Shown: in pieces, positions 39,446-47,645 of the stretch
Numbering within the stretch: the first letter of the stretch is position 1
Layout: each line of letters opens with the position of its first letter
Assembly: GCA_019186985.1 (NCBI GenBank)
Contig: JABARQ010000014.1
Coordinates: forward strand, 1-64,000
Reading direction: 5' to 3'
Source: Prosthecobacter sp.
Lineage (GTDB): Bacteria > Verrucomicrobiota > Verrucomicrobiia > Verrucomicrobiales > Verrucomicrobiaceae
DNA length: 64,000 nucleotides
Notes under the pieces: generated by a model
The model's database searches: none
What the model was told of the DNA's origin: nothing
Seen by the model: the letters and a program-made list of their open reading frames with translations, nothing else
Program-made: the position numbers and the translations under genes

Positions 39446-40471
39446 ATGCTCTCCGAACTCGACTCCCTGAAATCCGAGGCCCTCGCCGCCCTCGAAACGC
39501 TCACCGATGAAGCGGCGCTCGAGGCCTTCCGCATCGACTACCTTGGCAAGAAAGGCAGGCTCACCGCCCTCAGCGCCGGGATGCGCGACGTGCCGGTCGA
39601 GCAGAAAAAGGACGTGGGCGCCAAGCTGAACGAGGTGCGTGACGCCATCACCCAGGGCCTCGCCACCCGCAAGGAGGCCCTCCAGGCCGCCAAGGACGCC
39701 GCCGCCGTGGCGGGCATCGACCTCACCCTGCCCGGCCGCCCCGGCTCAGGCGTCGGCAGCCTCCACCCCCTCACCCAGATCCGCGACCTCGCCGTGCGCA
39801 CCCTGCGCCGCATGGGCTTCACCCTCGCCGACGGCCCCGAGGTGGAGACAGAGTGGCACTGCTTCGACGCCCTCAACACGCCTGCCGATCACCCGGCGCG
39901 CAATGAGAGCGACACCTTTTACATGCCCGACGGCAAGCTGCTGCGCACCCACACCTCCAGCGTGCAGATCCGCACCCTGGAGACCGTGAAGGACCTGCCC
40001 GTTCGCATCATTGCCCCCGGGGCCGCCTACCGTCGTGACGAGATCGACGCCACCCACCTGAGCGTCTTCAACCAGATCGAGGCCCTCTATGTGGACAAGG
40101 ACGTCTCTCTCGCCGACCTCAAGGGCACGCTGGAGTTCTTCTTCCGTGAGGTTTTCGGTCCAGGCACCGCCGTGCGGTTCCGTCCGCACTTCTTCCCCTT
40201 CACCGAGCCCAGCTTTGAGATCGACGTGAAGCTGGAGGCCAAGGGCCGTGAGGCCCGCTGGATCGAGATCGCCGGCTGCGGCATGGTGGACCCCGCCGTC
40301 TTCGCTGCCGTCAGCAAGACCCGTGGCGACACCCTCCTCGATCCTGAGCAGGTCACCGGCTTCGCCTTCGGCATGGGCCTCGACCGCCTCGCCATGATCC
40401 TCCACGGCATCTCCGACATCCGCCATCTGATTGAAAACGATGTCCGGTTCCTTCAGCAGTTTGCCGCCTGA
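39446..40471 (+). CDS. pheS: Phenylalanine--tRNA ligase alpha subunit
   Basis: The 341-residue alpha subunit starts at ATG 39446 (MLSELDSLKSEALAAL). It has the N-terminal coiled coil, then the catalytic core: HPLTQIRDLAVRTLRRMGF, the class II motif 2 region (GAAYRRDEIDATHLSVFNQI) and motif 3 (GFAFGMGLDRLAMILHGI). It pairs with the beta subunit 51 bases downstream to form the heterotetramer. The upstream in-frame extension has no conserved sequence. Confidence 0.97.
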   Translation: MLSELDSLKSEALAALETLTDEAALEAFRIDYLGKKGRLTALSAGMRDVPVEQKKDVGAKLNEVRDAITQGLATRKEALQAAKDAAAVAGIDLTLPGRPGSGVGSLHPLTQIRDLAVRTLRRMGFTLADGPEVETEWHCFDALNTPADHPARNESDTFYMPDGKLLRTHTSSVQIRTLETVKDLPVRIIAPGAAYRRDEIDATHLSVFNQIEALYVDKDVSLADLKGTLEFFFREVFGPGTAVRFRPHFFPFTEPSFEIDVKLEAKGREARWIEIAGCGMVDPAVFAAVSKTRGDTLLDPEQVTGFAFGMGLDRLAMILHGISDIRHLIENDVRFLQQFAA

Positions 40472-40522
40472 GCCCTGCTCCTTCCTGAACGCATTTTGAT
40501 CTCCTGACAGCCTTCCCCTCCC

Positions 40523-42922
40523 ATGCAAGTCTCCCTCAACTGGCTCCAGACCCATCTCGACCTCAGCGGCTACACCACCGCCCAGCTTTCCGACCTCCTG
40601 ACCTTCGCCGGCATCGAGGTGGAGGGCATCGAGGAAAAAGGCGTCGCCTCCGACAAGGTCGTCGTCGCCCAGATCCAGTCCTTTGAGCAGCACCCGAACG
40701 CCGACAAGCTCAGCGTCTGCCAGGTCGATGACGGCAGCGGCAGCCTGCGCCAGATCGTCTGCGGCGCGAAGAACTTCAAGGCGGGCGACAAGGTGCCTCT
40801 CGCCCTGCCCGGCGCAGCCCTGCCCGGCGGCTTTGAGATCAAGGAAGGCAAGCTGCGCGGCGCCGTTTCCAACGGCATGATGTGCTCCGCGAAGGAGCTC
40901 GGCCTCGGCGAGGACACCGGCGGTTTGTGGATCCTCGACAGCGAGCTGCCCGTCGGCAAGCCGGTCAACCAGATCGTCGAAAGCGACACGCTCTTTGACC
41001 TCGAGATCACGCCGAACCGCTCCGACCTGCTCAGCCACCTCGGCCTGGCCCGTGAGCTGGCGGCCCTCACCGGCCTGCCTTTGAAGGGCGAGCGCGATCA
41101 TGCCAAAGCCACCTCGAAGACCCGTGCCGCCAAGGCGGACGAGGTCACCCTCGAGGCGACCGACGGCTGCCCTTACTACACCGCCCGCATCATCAAGGAC
41201 GTCAAGGTTGGTCCCAGCCCCGCCTGGCTGAAGGCGCGCCTGGAAAGCATCGGCCTGCGCCCCATCAACAACATCGTCGACATCACCAATTATGTGATGA
41301 TGGAGATGGGCCAGTCGCTGCACGCCTTCGACCTCGCCAAGCTCCAGGGCGGCATCACCGTCCGTCGTGCGAAGGAGGGCGAGAAGCTCCTCGCGCTCGA
41401 CGGCCAGGAGTACGCCCTGCTCACCGAGGACCTCGTCATTGCCGACGCCCAGCGCCCGGTCGCCATCGCCGGCGTCATGGGTGGTGAGGAAACCGGAGTC
41501 ACGGAGTCCTCCACCGACATCCTGCTGGAGGCGGCCTATTTCACGCCCGGCAACGTTCGTCGCACGGCCCGCCGCCTTTCGCTGCACAGCGACTCCAGCT
41601 ACCGTTTCGAGCGCGGCATCGACCCGCAGCAGGTGCATGGCGGCAGCGACCTCGCCGTGAAGCTCATCCTCACCATTGCCGGCGGCACCGCCGAGGACGT
41701 CCTGCGCGTGGCCGGCGAGCCCCCGGTGCTCGTGGGCGAGGTGGAGCTCGACGAGGTGCGGGCGCATCGTTTGTTGGGCATGCCCGGCCTGTCCGCCGAC
41801 GAGGCGCACGCCATCCTGGAGAAGCTGGGCCTGACCCGCCTCAGCGCGAACAAGGAGAAGAGCCGCTGGGGCATCCCCGGCTACCGTCTTGACCTCCAGC
41901 GCAGCGTCGATCTGGTCGAGGAGGTCGCCCGCGTCATCGGCCTGGACCGTGTGCCTGCGAAGTTCACCGCCGCCTTCGCCCAGGGCGATGCCACGGACAA
42001 GGCCTATGACCACGCCATGCAGCTCCGCCAGGCTCTCGTGCATCGCGGCTTCAACGAGGCCCAGACCCTGCGCCTGGTCTCCACAGCGCAAACCAAGGAT
42101 GCTCTCGGCAATCCCACCGGCGGCGTCGCGGCGCTGAAGAATCCGCTGTCCGAGGACCACACCACCCTGCGCCCTAGCATCATCCCCGGCCTGCTCGCCA
42201 GCGCCGCCCTCAACGTCCGCCAGGGCGCCGAGCGCCTGCGCCTTTTCGAAATCGGCCGCGTCTTCCTGAAGATGCCCAACGGCATGGTTCGCGAGGAGGA
42301 ACGCCTCGCCATCCTGCTCAGCGGCCCGGTCGCGCCCAGCTCCTGGCACGCCCGCGAACCGAAGGCCGCCGATATCTTCGACCTCCGCGGCCTGGTGGAA
42401 AGCCTTCCCGGCGTCGCCACTCTGGAAATCAAGCCCCTCAAGGACAACGGCGCCTTCCTGCTGCACAGCGAGCTGAAGGCCGGCAACCGTGTGCTTGGCT
42501 GGATCGCCCAGGTGCATCCGGCCCGCGCCCGCGCCCTGGATGCGCGCGGGCCGGTGTATGTCTGTGAGCTCCTGCTCAGCGCCCTGCGCCAGGGCAGCAG
42601 CGGCCCCGCGAAGTTCACTGACCTGCCACGCTTCCCCGCCATCACCCGCGACGTGGCCTTTGAACTCGCCGCCGACGTGCCGAACGCCAAGGTCAGCGCC
42701 TTCTTCGCCGGCGTGAAGGAGCCCCTGCTCATCAGCAGCGCCCTTTTTGACGTCTTCGCCGATCCGACCGGCGTCAAGCTGCCGCAGGACCGCAAGTCCC
42801 TCGCCTGGACGCTCACCTATCGCAGCAGCGAAAAGACCCTCGAAACCGCCGAGGTGGACGCCGCCCACGCCCGCATCCTCGCGGCTCTGGAAAAAGCCCT
42901 GCCCGTGGTGGTACGACGCTGA
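40523..42922 (+). CDS. pheT: Phenylalanine--tRNA ligase beta subunit
   Basis: The 799-residue beta subunit starts at ATG 40523 (MQVSLNWLQTHLDLSG). In order: a tRNA-binding EMAP-like domain (QHPNADKLSVCQVD, then IVCGAKNFKAGDKVPLALPG); the B3/4 editing domain (NNIVDITNYVMMEMGQSLHA); B5 (LDEVRAHRLLGMPGLSADEA); and the catalytic-like core ending in the ferredoxin-fold anticodon-binding domain (PRFPAITRDVAFELAADVPN). It is translated with pheS. Confidence 0.97.
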   Translation: MQVSLNWLQTHLDLSGYTTAQLSDLLTFAGIEVEGIEEKGVASDKVVVAQIQSFEQHPNADKLSVCQVDDGSGSLRQIVCGAKNFKAGDKVPLALPGAALPGGFEIKEGKLRGAVSNGMMCSAKELGLGEDTGGLWILDSELPVGKPVNQIVESDTLFDLEITPNRSDLLSHLGLARELAALTGLPLKGERDHAKATSKTRAAKADEVTLEATDGCPYYTARIIKDVKVGPSPAWLKARLESIGLRPINNIVDITNYVMMEMGQSLHAFDLAKLQGGITVRRAKEGEKLLALDGQEYALLTEDLVIADAQRPVAIAGVMGGEETGVTESSTDILLEAAYFTPGNVRRTARRLSLHSDSSYRFERGIDPQQVHGGSDLAVKLILTIAGGTAEDVLRVAGEPPVLVGEVELDEVRAHRLLGMPGLSADEAHAILEKLGLTRLSANKEKSRWGIPGYRLDLQRSVDLVEEVARVIGLDRVPAKFTAAFAQGDATDKAYDHAMQLRQALVHRGFNEAQTLRLVSTAQTKDALGNPTGGVAALKNPLSEDHTTLRPSIIPGLLASAALNVRQGAERLRLFEIGRVFLKMPNGMVREEERLAILLSGPVAPSSWHAREPKAADIFDLRGLVESLPGVATLEIKPLKDNGAFLLHSELKAGNRVLGWIAQVHPARARALDARGPVYVCELLLSALRQGSSGPAKFTDLPRFPAITRDVAFELAADVPNAKVSAFFAGVKEPLLISSALFDVFADPTGVKLPQDRKSLAWTLTYRSSEKTLETAEVDAAHARILAALEKALPVVVRR

Positions 42923-43138
42923 TGTGAGCTCAGGATTTTCGAATCCGTTCTTCGCCTCCCGGAGGTTTCGCGCCGACACGCGCGTCGGCCCTGGCTGGAC
43001 ATCAGCCCAGCATCCAGCACAGGGCACCGCCAGAAGAAGCCCGCCAGGTCCGTCGGTCTCCGGACACCCCGGTGACTGGATCGGCGAAACGGACTCTTGT
43101 CCGGCGGCGTACTTTGCAGGTAGCATCCGTTTTCCTGC

Positions 43139-44245
43139 ATGAAATCCCCCGTCCTTCTCGGTCTTCTTTTTGCCTCCGGCCTGATCAGCGCCGCGAGCCT
43201 CGAACAGCCCCTCGCTGACCTGCGCGCCGTGCAGAAGGAGGGCGAGGGCAATGAAAAGGCCACCGCCGCCTGGCAGCAGATTGTCAAAGCCGACCCCGCC
43301 GCCCTGCCGGAAATCCTCGCCGCCATGAATGGCGCCAACCCGCTCGCGGAAAACTGGCTGCGCGCCGCCATCGGCGTCGTCGCCGACCAGGCCATCGCCG
43401 CGAAGAAGCTGCCGGTCGATGCCGTGAAGGCCTTCCTTCTCGACACAAAGAACAGCCCCGCACCCCGCGTGGTCGCCTTCGACCTCCTTCAGCATGCCGA
43501 ACCAAAAACGGCGGAAAAGCTCACGCCCGGCCTGCTCGAAGACCCCAGCAGCGAACTGCGCCGCCATCCGGTCGCCAGGCTCACCAGCGCCGGCGACGAA
43601 GCGCTTGCCCAGGGGAAAAAAGACGCGGCCCTGGCCTCCTACCAGCAGGCCATGAAGGGCGCCCGCGACGAGGATCAGATCAAGGACCTCGCCAAGAAGC
43701 TCAAGGACCTCGGCAGCCCGGTGGACCTGCCCACGCACTTCGGCTTTGTGCGCAGCTGGAAGCTCATCGCACCGTTCACGAACGTCGAGCGCAAGGGCTT
43801 CGACACCGTCTTTCCCCCCGAGGAAAAGATCGACCTCGGCGCCACTTATCCCGGCAAGAACGGCGACGTGAAATGGACCGACTTCACCAGCACGGACGAG
43901 TACGGACAGATCGACTTCAACAAGCCCTACACCATGCTCAAGGAGGTCACCGGCTATGCCTACACCGAGTTTGACTCCGCCGAGGAACGCGACGCCCAGA
44001 TCCGCCTGGGCTGCAAGAACGGCTGGAAGGTCTGGCTGAATGGCCGGCTCATCTTCGCCCGCGATGAATACCACCGCGGCGCCAAGCTCGACCAGTACAA
44101 GCTGCCCGTGAAGCTGAAGAAGGGCAAAAACCAGATCCTGGTGAAGTGCTGCCAGAACGAGCAGACCGAGACCTGGACCGTCGAATGGCAGTTCCAGCTC
44201 CGCCTCTGCGACGACACCGGCACGGCGATCCTGGCCGCGAAATAA
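43139..44245 (+). CDS. Exported protein of unknown function, upstream of a PQQ-like propeller gene
   Basis: A 368-residue protein with a signal peptide (MKSPVLLGLLFASGLISAA). The first half is helical, HEAT/TPR-like (AWQQIVKADPAALPEILAAM, then KKDAALASYQQAMKGARDE). The C-terminal 170 residues form a beta domain (FNKPYTMLKEVTGYAYTEFD, CKNGWKVWLNGRLIFARDEY) like the galactose/PA14-type carbohydrate-binding modules often found in Verrucomicrobiota exported enzymes. It lies 20 bases before the propeller gene and is likely co-expressed. No enzymatic motif was found. Confidence 0.7.
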   Translation: MKSPVLLGLLFASGLISAASLEQPLADLRAVQKEGEGNEKATAAWQQIVKADPAALPEILAAMNGANPLAENWLRAAIGVVADQAIAAKKLPVDAVKAFLLDTKNSPAPRVVAFDLLQHAEPKTAEKLTPGLLEDPSSELRRHPVARLTSAGDEALAQGKKDAALASYQQAMKGARDEDQIKDLAKKLKDLGSPVDLPTHFGFVRSWKLIAPFTNVERKGFDTVFPPEEKIDLGATYPGKNGDVKWTDFTSTDEYGQIDFNKPYTMLKEVTGYAYTEFDSAEERDAQIRLGCKNGWKVWLNGRLIFARDEYHRGAKLDQYKLPVKLKKGKNQILVKCCQNEQTETWTVEWQFQLRLCDDTGTAILAAK

Positions 44246-44265
44246 CATTCATCGACCCAAGCACC

Positions 44266-45435
44266 ATGAAGCTTCCCCTCACCCTGCTGACCTTGGCCGC
44301 CCTGTGCGGCACCTCCGCAGCCGCCGACTGGCTCCAGTTCCGCGGACCGAACGCCTCCGCCGTCTCCACCGAAGCCCAGGCCCCGGGGCCGAAGGTCGCG
44401 ATTGACTGGAAGGCGGAGCTGCCCGGACGTGGCCTGAGCAGCCCTGTCGTCGTCGGAGACAAGGTCTTCGTCACCTGCTCCAGCGGCCCCGACCAGTCGA
44501 ACCTGCACGTCTTCTGCTTCAGCGCCACCGACGGCAAAAAGGTCTGGGAGCGCGTCATGAAGGCCACCGGCCGCACGATGTCGCACAACAAGACCAGCGT
44601 GGCCGCCCCCACGCCCTGCAGCGACGGCGAGCGCATCTTCGCCATCTACTCCTCCAACGACCTCTTCGCCTTCGACCTCGCCGGCAACCTGCTCTGGCTG
44701 CGTGGACTTACTTTTGATTACGCCAACGCCAGCAACAGCCTCGGCATGTCCTCCTCCCCCGTCGTCGTGGACGGCACGCTTGTGGTGCAGGCCGAGAACG
44801 ACAGCGAGTCCATCGCGGTCGGCATCGACACGGCCACCGGCAAAAACCGCTGGAAGAAGGAGCGCCCCAAGGCCGCGAACTGGACCAGTGCCGTGGTTTA
44901 CAAGGGCGCCGTCGCCCTGCAGTCGAGCAAGGGCCTGACGGGCGTGAACCCACGCAGCGGTGCCGTCGAATGGGACTACACCGACGGTGCGGCCACCATC
45001 CCCAGCTCCGCCGTCACCCAGGACGCCATCTACGTGCCCTCCAACGGCGTCACCGCCCTGGTGCCTGAAAAGGGCGCCGTCTCCCAGCTCTGGCGCGCCA
45101 GCGGCCTCAAGCCCGGCACCGGCAGCCCGCTGGTGCTTGGCGACTCGATTTATGTCCTCAACGGCGCGGGAGTGCTGGTGAAGGCCGCCCTCTCGAACGG
45201 TGACGAGGCCTGGAAGCTTCGCCTCAAGGGCCCCTTCAGCGGCTCGCCCGTGGCCGCCGGGAAATACATCTACATCGTCAGCGAGCGCGGCGACTTCCAG
45301 GTCGTGGACACCACGGCCAAGGAAGGCGAGGTCGTCCACAGCGTCGAACTGAAGGACACCCTGCTCTGCACCCCCGCCATCAGCAACGGCGCCGTCTATG
45401 TCCGCAGCGACAAGGCGCTCTGGAAACTGAAGTGA
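44266..45435 (+). CDS. PQQ-like beta-propeller repeat protein
   Basis: A 389-residue exported protein from ATG 44266 (MKLPLTLLTLAALCGTSAA signal). The mature start DWLQFRGPNASAVS is the usual opening of PQQ-like (outer-membrane BamB/quinoprotein-like) repeats of these phyla. Blades such as VVVGDKVFVTCSSGP, DGTLVVQAEND, FDLAGNLLWLRGL and GKYIYIVSERGDFQVVD recur about every 40-45 residues. No PQQ-ligating catalytic residues are evident, so it is more likely a structural or binding protein. It shares an operon with the preceding exported protein. Confidence 0.85.
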   Translation: MKLPLTLLTLAALCGTSAAADWLQFRGPNASAVSTEAQAPGPKVAIDWKAELPGRGLSSPVVVGDKVFVTCSSGPDQSNLHVFCFSATDGKKVWERVMKATGRTMSHNKTSVAAPTPCSDGERIFAIYSSNDLFAFDLAGNLLWLRGLTFDYANASNSLGMSSSPVVVDGTLVVQAENDSESIAVGIDTATGKNRWKKERPKAANWTSAVVYKGAVALQSSKGLTGVNPRSGAVEWDYTDGAATIPSSAVTQDAIYVPSNGVTALVPEKGAVSQLWRASGLKPGTGSPLVLGDSIYVLNGAGVLVKAALSNGDEAWKLRLKGPFSGSPVAAGKYIYIVSERGDFQVVDTTAKEGEVVHSVELKDTLLCTPAISNGAVYVRSDKALWKLK

Positions 45436-45442
45436 ACCCTCT

Positions 45443-45856
45443 ATGAAACGCCGGCTGGCCATGTCTCTACTGGGCACGTGTTGTGCTCAGCCCATGGCCT
45501 ACGCAACGGACCCGTTTGTCACGCCGGACATCGATTCCAGCAAGCTCCCGGGCGTGTGGAGGTGCAGGATCGGCGGCACCGACGCACCCATCACGTTCCT
45601 AGAGTCGGGCCGGTTTAGCGGAAGCCTTCAAGAAGGGCCCTCCATACGGGATGCTTTCGAGGGTGAATGGAACATTAAGAACCAGTACATCGGCCCGACG
45701 ATGTTACTCTGGGAATTTACCAAGTCACGACTGATTCCAGCCGGCACTGTTGACAGGGATGAGATTGAAACCTTGAACGATGATTTCCTGATCCTTTGGA
45801 CTCGGCGAAGAGAACGCCGGGTCTATCACTGTGTGGTCTCGGCTGGGCTGAAGTGA
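45443..45856 (+). CDS. Small exported protein, lipocalin-like pattern
   Basis: A 137-residue protein with a signal-like N-terminus (MKRRLAMSLLGTCC, cleavage near AYATD). The mature part is beta-rich: LPGVWRCRIGGTD, FLESGRFSGSLQEGP, GEWNIKNQYIGPTMLLWEF, LNDDFLILWTRR. This pattern resembles small calycin/lipocalin-like domains, but I cannot name a family. Composition is less GC-biased than its neighbours, which may mean recent acquisition. It begins 7 bases after the propeller gene, so it may be co-transcribed. Confidence 0.6.
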   Translation: MKRRLAMSLLGTCCAQPMAYATDPFVTPDIDSSKLPGVWRCRIGGTDAPITFLESGRFSGSLQEGPSIRDAFEGEWNIKNQYIGPTMLLWEFTKSRLIPAGTVDRDEIETLNDDFLILWTRRRERRVYHCVVSAGLK

Positions 45857-45915
45857 CGAATCCGTCACGAGCACGGCATTGCGTGTGACGGCGGCTGCCG
45901 CAACGCAGCGCGTTC

Positions 45916-47634
45916 GTGAACCAGCTCTGCCTCATCGACGTCATCGGGCCGTTTTTTCGCGGCTATGAACGGCGCGTCATCAACTGGTCGAAGATCCCCT
46001 GGGATCATGTCGGGCGACAGGGCGCGTCCTGGTGGGAAAACGTCTGCCGTGAGCTGAACGTGCTGGCACGCCAGGCGGCGGCCTGGGGTTTCAACGCCGC
46101 CTCCATCGACGATGTGGCGCACCTGGCCGACCATGCCTGCCTGGAGCCGGAGGTTCGCGCCCGCATCACCCGCTACCGCAGCGAGATGCGACGATGCTTT
46201 CAAGTGCTGCACAAGGCCGGGCTGCATGTGCATGTGACCATGGACGTGTTTTCCACCACGCCCTGGCTGCTGAAAAGCCTGCGCATCGCCCGCAAGTCCG
46301 TGAACACCTATCTCGTGGAGCTGCTCGACCAGTTCTTCAGCGATTTCCCCGAGGTCGCAGGCGTCATCGTCCGCATCGGTGAATCTGACGGCAAGGACGT
46401 GCAGGACGACTTCCACAGCCAGCTCGTCATCAGGACCGCCGAAGATGCGCGCCGCCTTCTTCAGGCGCTGCTGCCCGTCTTTGAAAGGCACGGGCGGCGG
46501 CTCATCTTCCGCACCTGGACCGTCGGCGCCTATCCCATCGGCGACCTCATGTGGCATCGCGGCACCTTCGCCCGTGTCTTTGACGGCCTCACCAGCCCGG
46601 CGCTCGTCGTCTCCATGAAGTATGGTGAGAGCGACTTCTTCCGCTACCTGCCGCTGAACCGGAACTTCTTCCGCACCTCGCTCCCCAAGATCGTGGAGCT
46701 GCAGGCCCGGCGTGAATACGAAGGCTGCGGCGAATACCCCAGCCCGGTCGGCTGGATGTACGAACACTATGCCCGCGAGCTGCGCCAGGCCGACAACGTC
46801 ATCGGCTTCATGGTCTGGTGCCAGACCGGCGGCTGGGTGCCCTTCCGCAGGCTGGCCTTCCTGGATCCCGAGGCCCTGTGGACGGACCTCAACACCTTCG
46901 TGACCCTGCGTGTCGTAAGGGACGGCTGGCTGGTCGAGGACGCCGTGCGCGCCTTTGCCCAAGAACGCCGCCTGGCCGATGCCGACGCGCTCCTGGAACT
47001 GCTGCGCCTGGCCGATGAATGCGTCAGCGAACTGCTCTACATTGAGGAATATGCGCGGCAGAAGCTCTTCTTCCGCCGCGTCCGCATCCCGCCCATCCTT
47101 CAGGTTTACTGGGGCAACGTCTTCGTCTCCCACAGCCTGCGCCGCCTGCTCCGTCATTTCGTGCGCGATGCCGACGCCGCCCTGCGCAGCGCCCGACGCT
47201 GCCTCGACAACCTCGGCCGCATGGACGGGCTGGCTCGGCGCGCCGGCGTTCCCGTCGAGGACATCCATTACATGCGCGACACCTTCCATCTGCTCGCCCT
47301 GGCCCGTGAGTATTGCTTTGCTGAAAACAGCCCGGACATCGAAGCCAGGATCCTTGCCGCCAAGGCCGCCTACAAGGCCCGTTATCCCAAGCGCGGCCTG
47401 CACGCCCGCTACCGGATCAAGACCGACTTCAAGCCGCTCATGCTGAACCCCCGCTACCTGGCCTGGGCGGCGGCGTTTCTCCTGCGACGCCAGCGCGGCT
47501 ACCGCGTCATCGACCACATCGTCATCCTCAACGGCCTGTCGCTGATCTACCGTCTGATCTCCGCCCGAAAGCCGGACCTCATCCCCGGCTTCGCCTCCAA
47601 AAGCGCGATGGGCGTGGACGTGGTCTTCAAATGA
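45916..47634 (+). CDS. GH67-like TIM-barrel protein, unknown substrate
   Basis: A 572-residue cytoplasmic protein from GTG 45916 (NQLCLIDVIGPFFRGYERR). Segments such as VAGVIVRIGESDGKDV, RLIFRTWTVGAYPIGDLMWH, SPALVVSMKYGESDFF and NVIGFMVWCQTGGW resemble the (beta/alpha)8 barrel of family-67 alpha-glucuronidases and related 'hypothetical glycosidase' proteins. The Glu in RIGESDG and the Asp/Glu of YGESDFF are possible catalytic residues. A helical C-terminal domain (LLRHFVRDADAALRSARRC) follows. No signal peptide is present. The substrate and true family membership are uncertain. Confidence 0.65.
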   Translation: MNQLCLIDVIGPFFRGYERRVINWSKIPWDHVGRQGASWWENVCRELNVLARQAAAWGFNAASIDDVAHLADHACLEPEVRARITRYRSEMRRCFQVLHKAGLHVHVTMDVFSTTPWLLKSLRIARKSVNTYLVELLDQFFSDFPEVAGVIVRIGESDGKDVQDDFHSQLVIRTAEDARRLLQALLPVFERHGRRLIFRTWTVGAYPIGDLMWHRGTFARVFDGLTSPALVVSMKYGESDFFRYLPLNRNFFRTSLPKIVELQARREYEGCGEYPSPVGWMYEHYARELRQADNVIGFMVWCQTGGWVPFRRLAFLDPEALWTDLNTFVTLRVVRDGWLVEDAVRAFAQERRLADADALLELLRLADECVSELLYIEEYARQKLFFRRVRIPPILQVYWGNVFVSHSLRRLLRHFVRDADAALRSARRCLDNLGRMDGLARRAGVPVEDIHYMRDTFHLLALAREYCFAENSPDIEARILAAKAAYKARYPKRGLHARYRIKTDFKPLMLNPRYLAWAAAFLLRRQRGYRVIDHIVILNGLSLIYRLISARKPDLIPGFASKSAMGVDVVFK

Positions 47635-47645
47635 GCCGCAGCGTC

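Noticed and set aside
42923-43138. T-loop-like string TTCGAATCC downstream of pheT, considered as a tRNA
   Set aside because: No acceptor stem, anticodon arm or D-arm can be folded around it.
39746-44248. 1500-codon minus-strand open frame across pheS, pheT and neighbours
   Set aside because: It is an antisense shadow of GC-rich genes that are fully explained by pheS/pheT on the plus strand.
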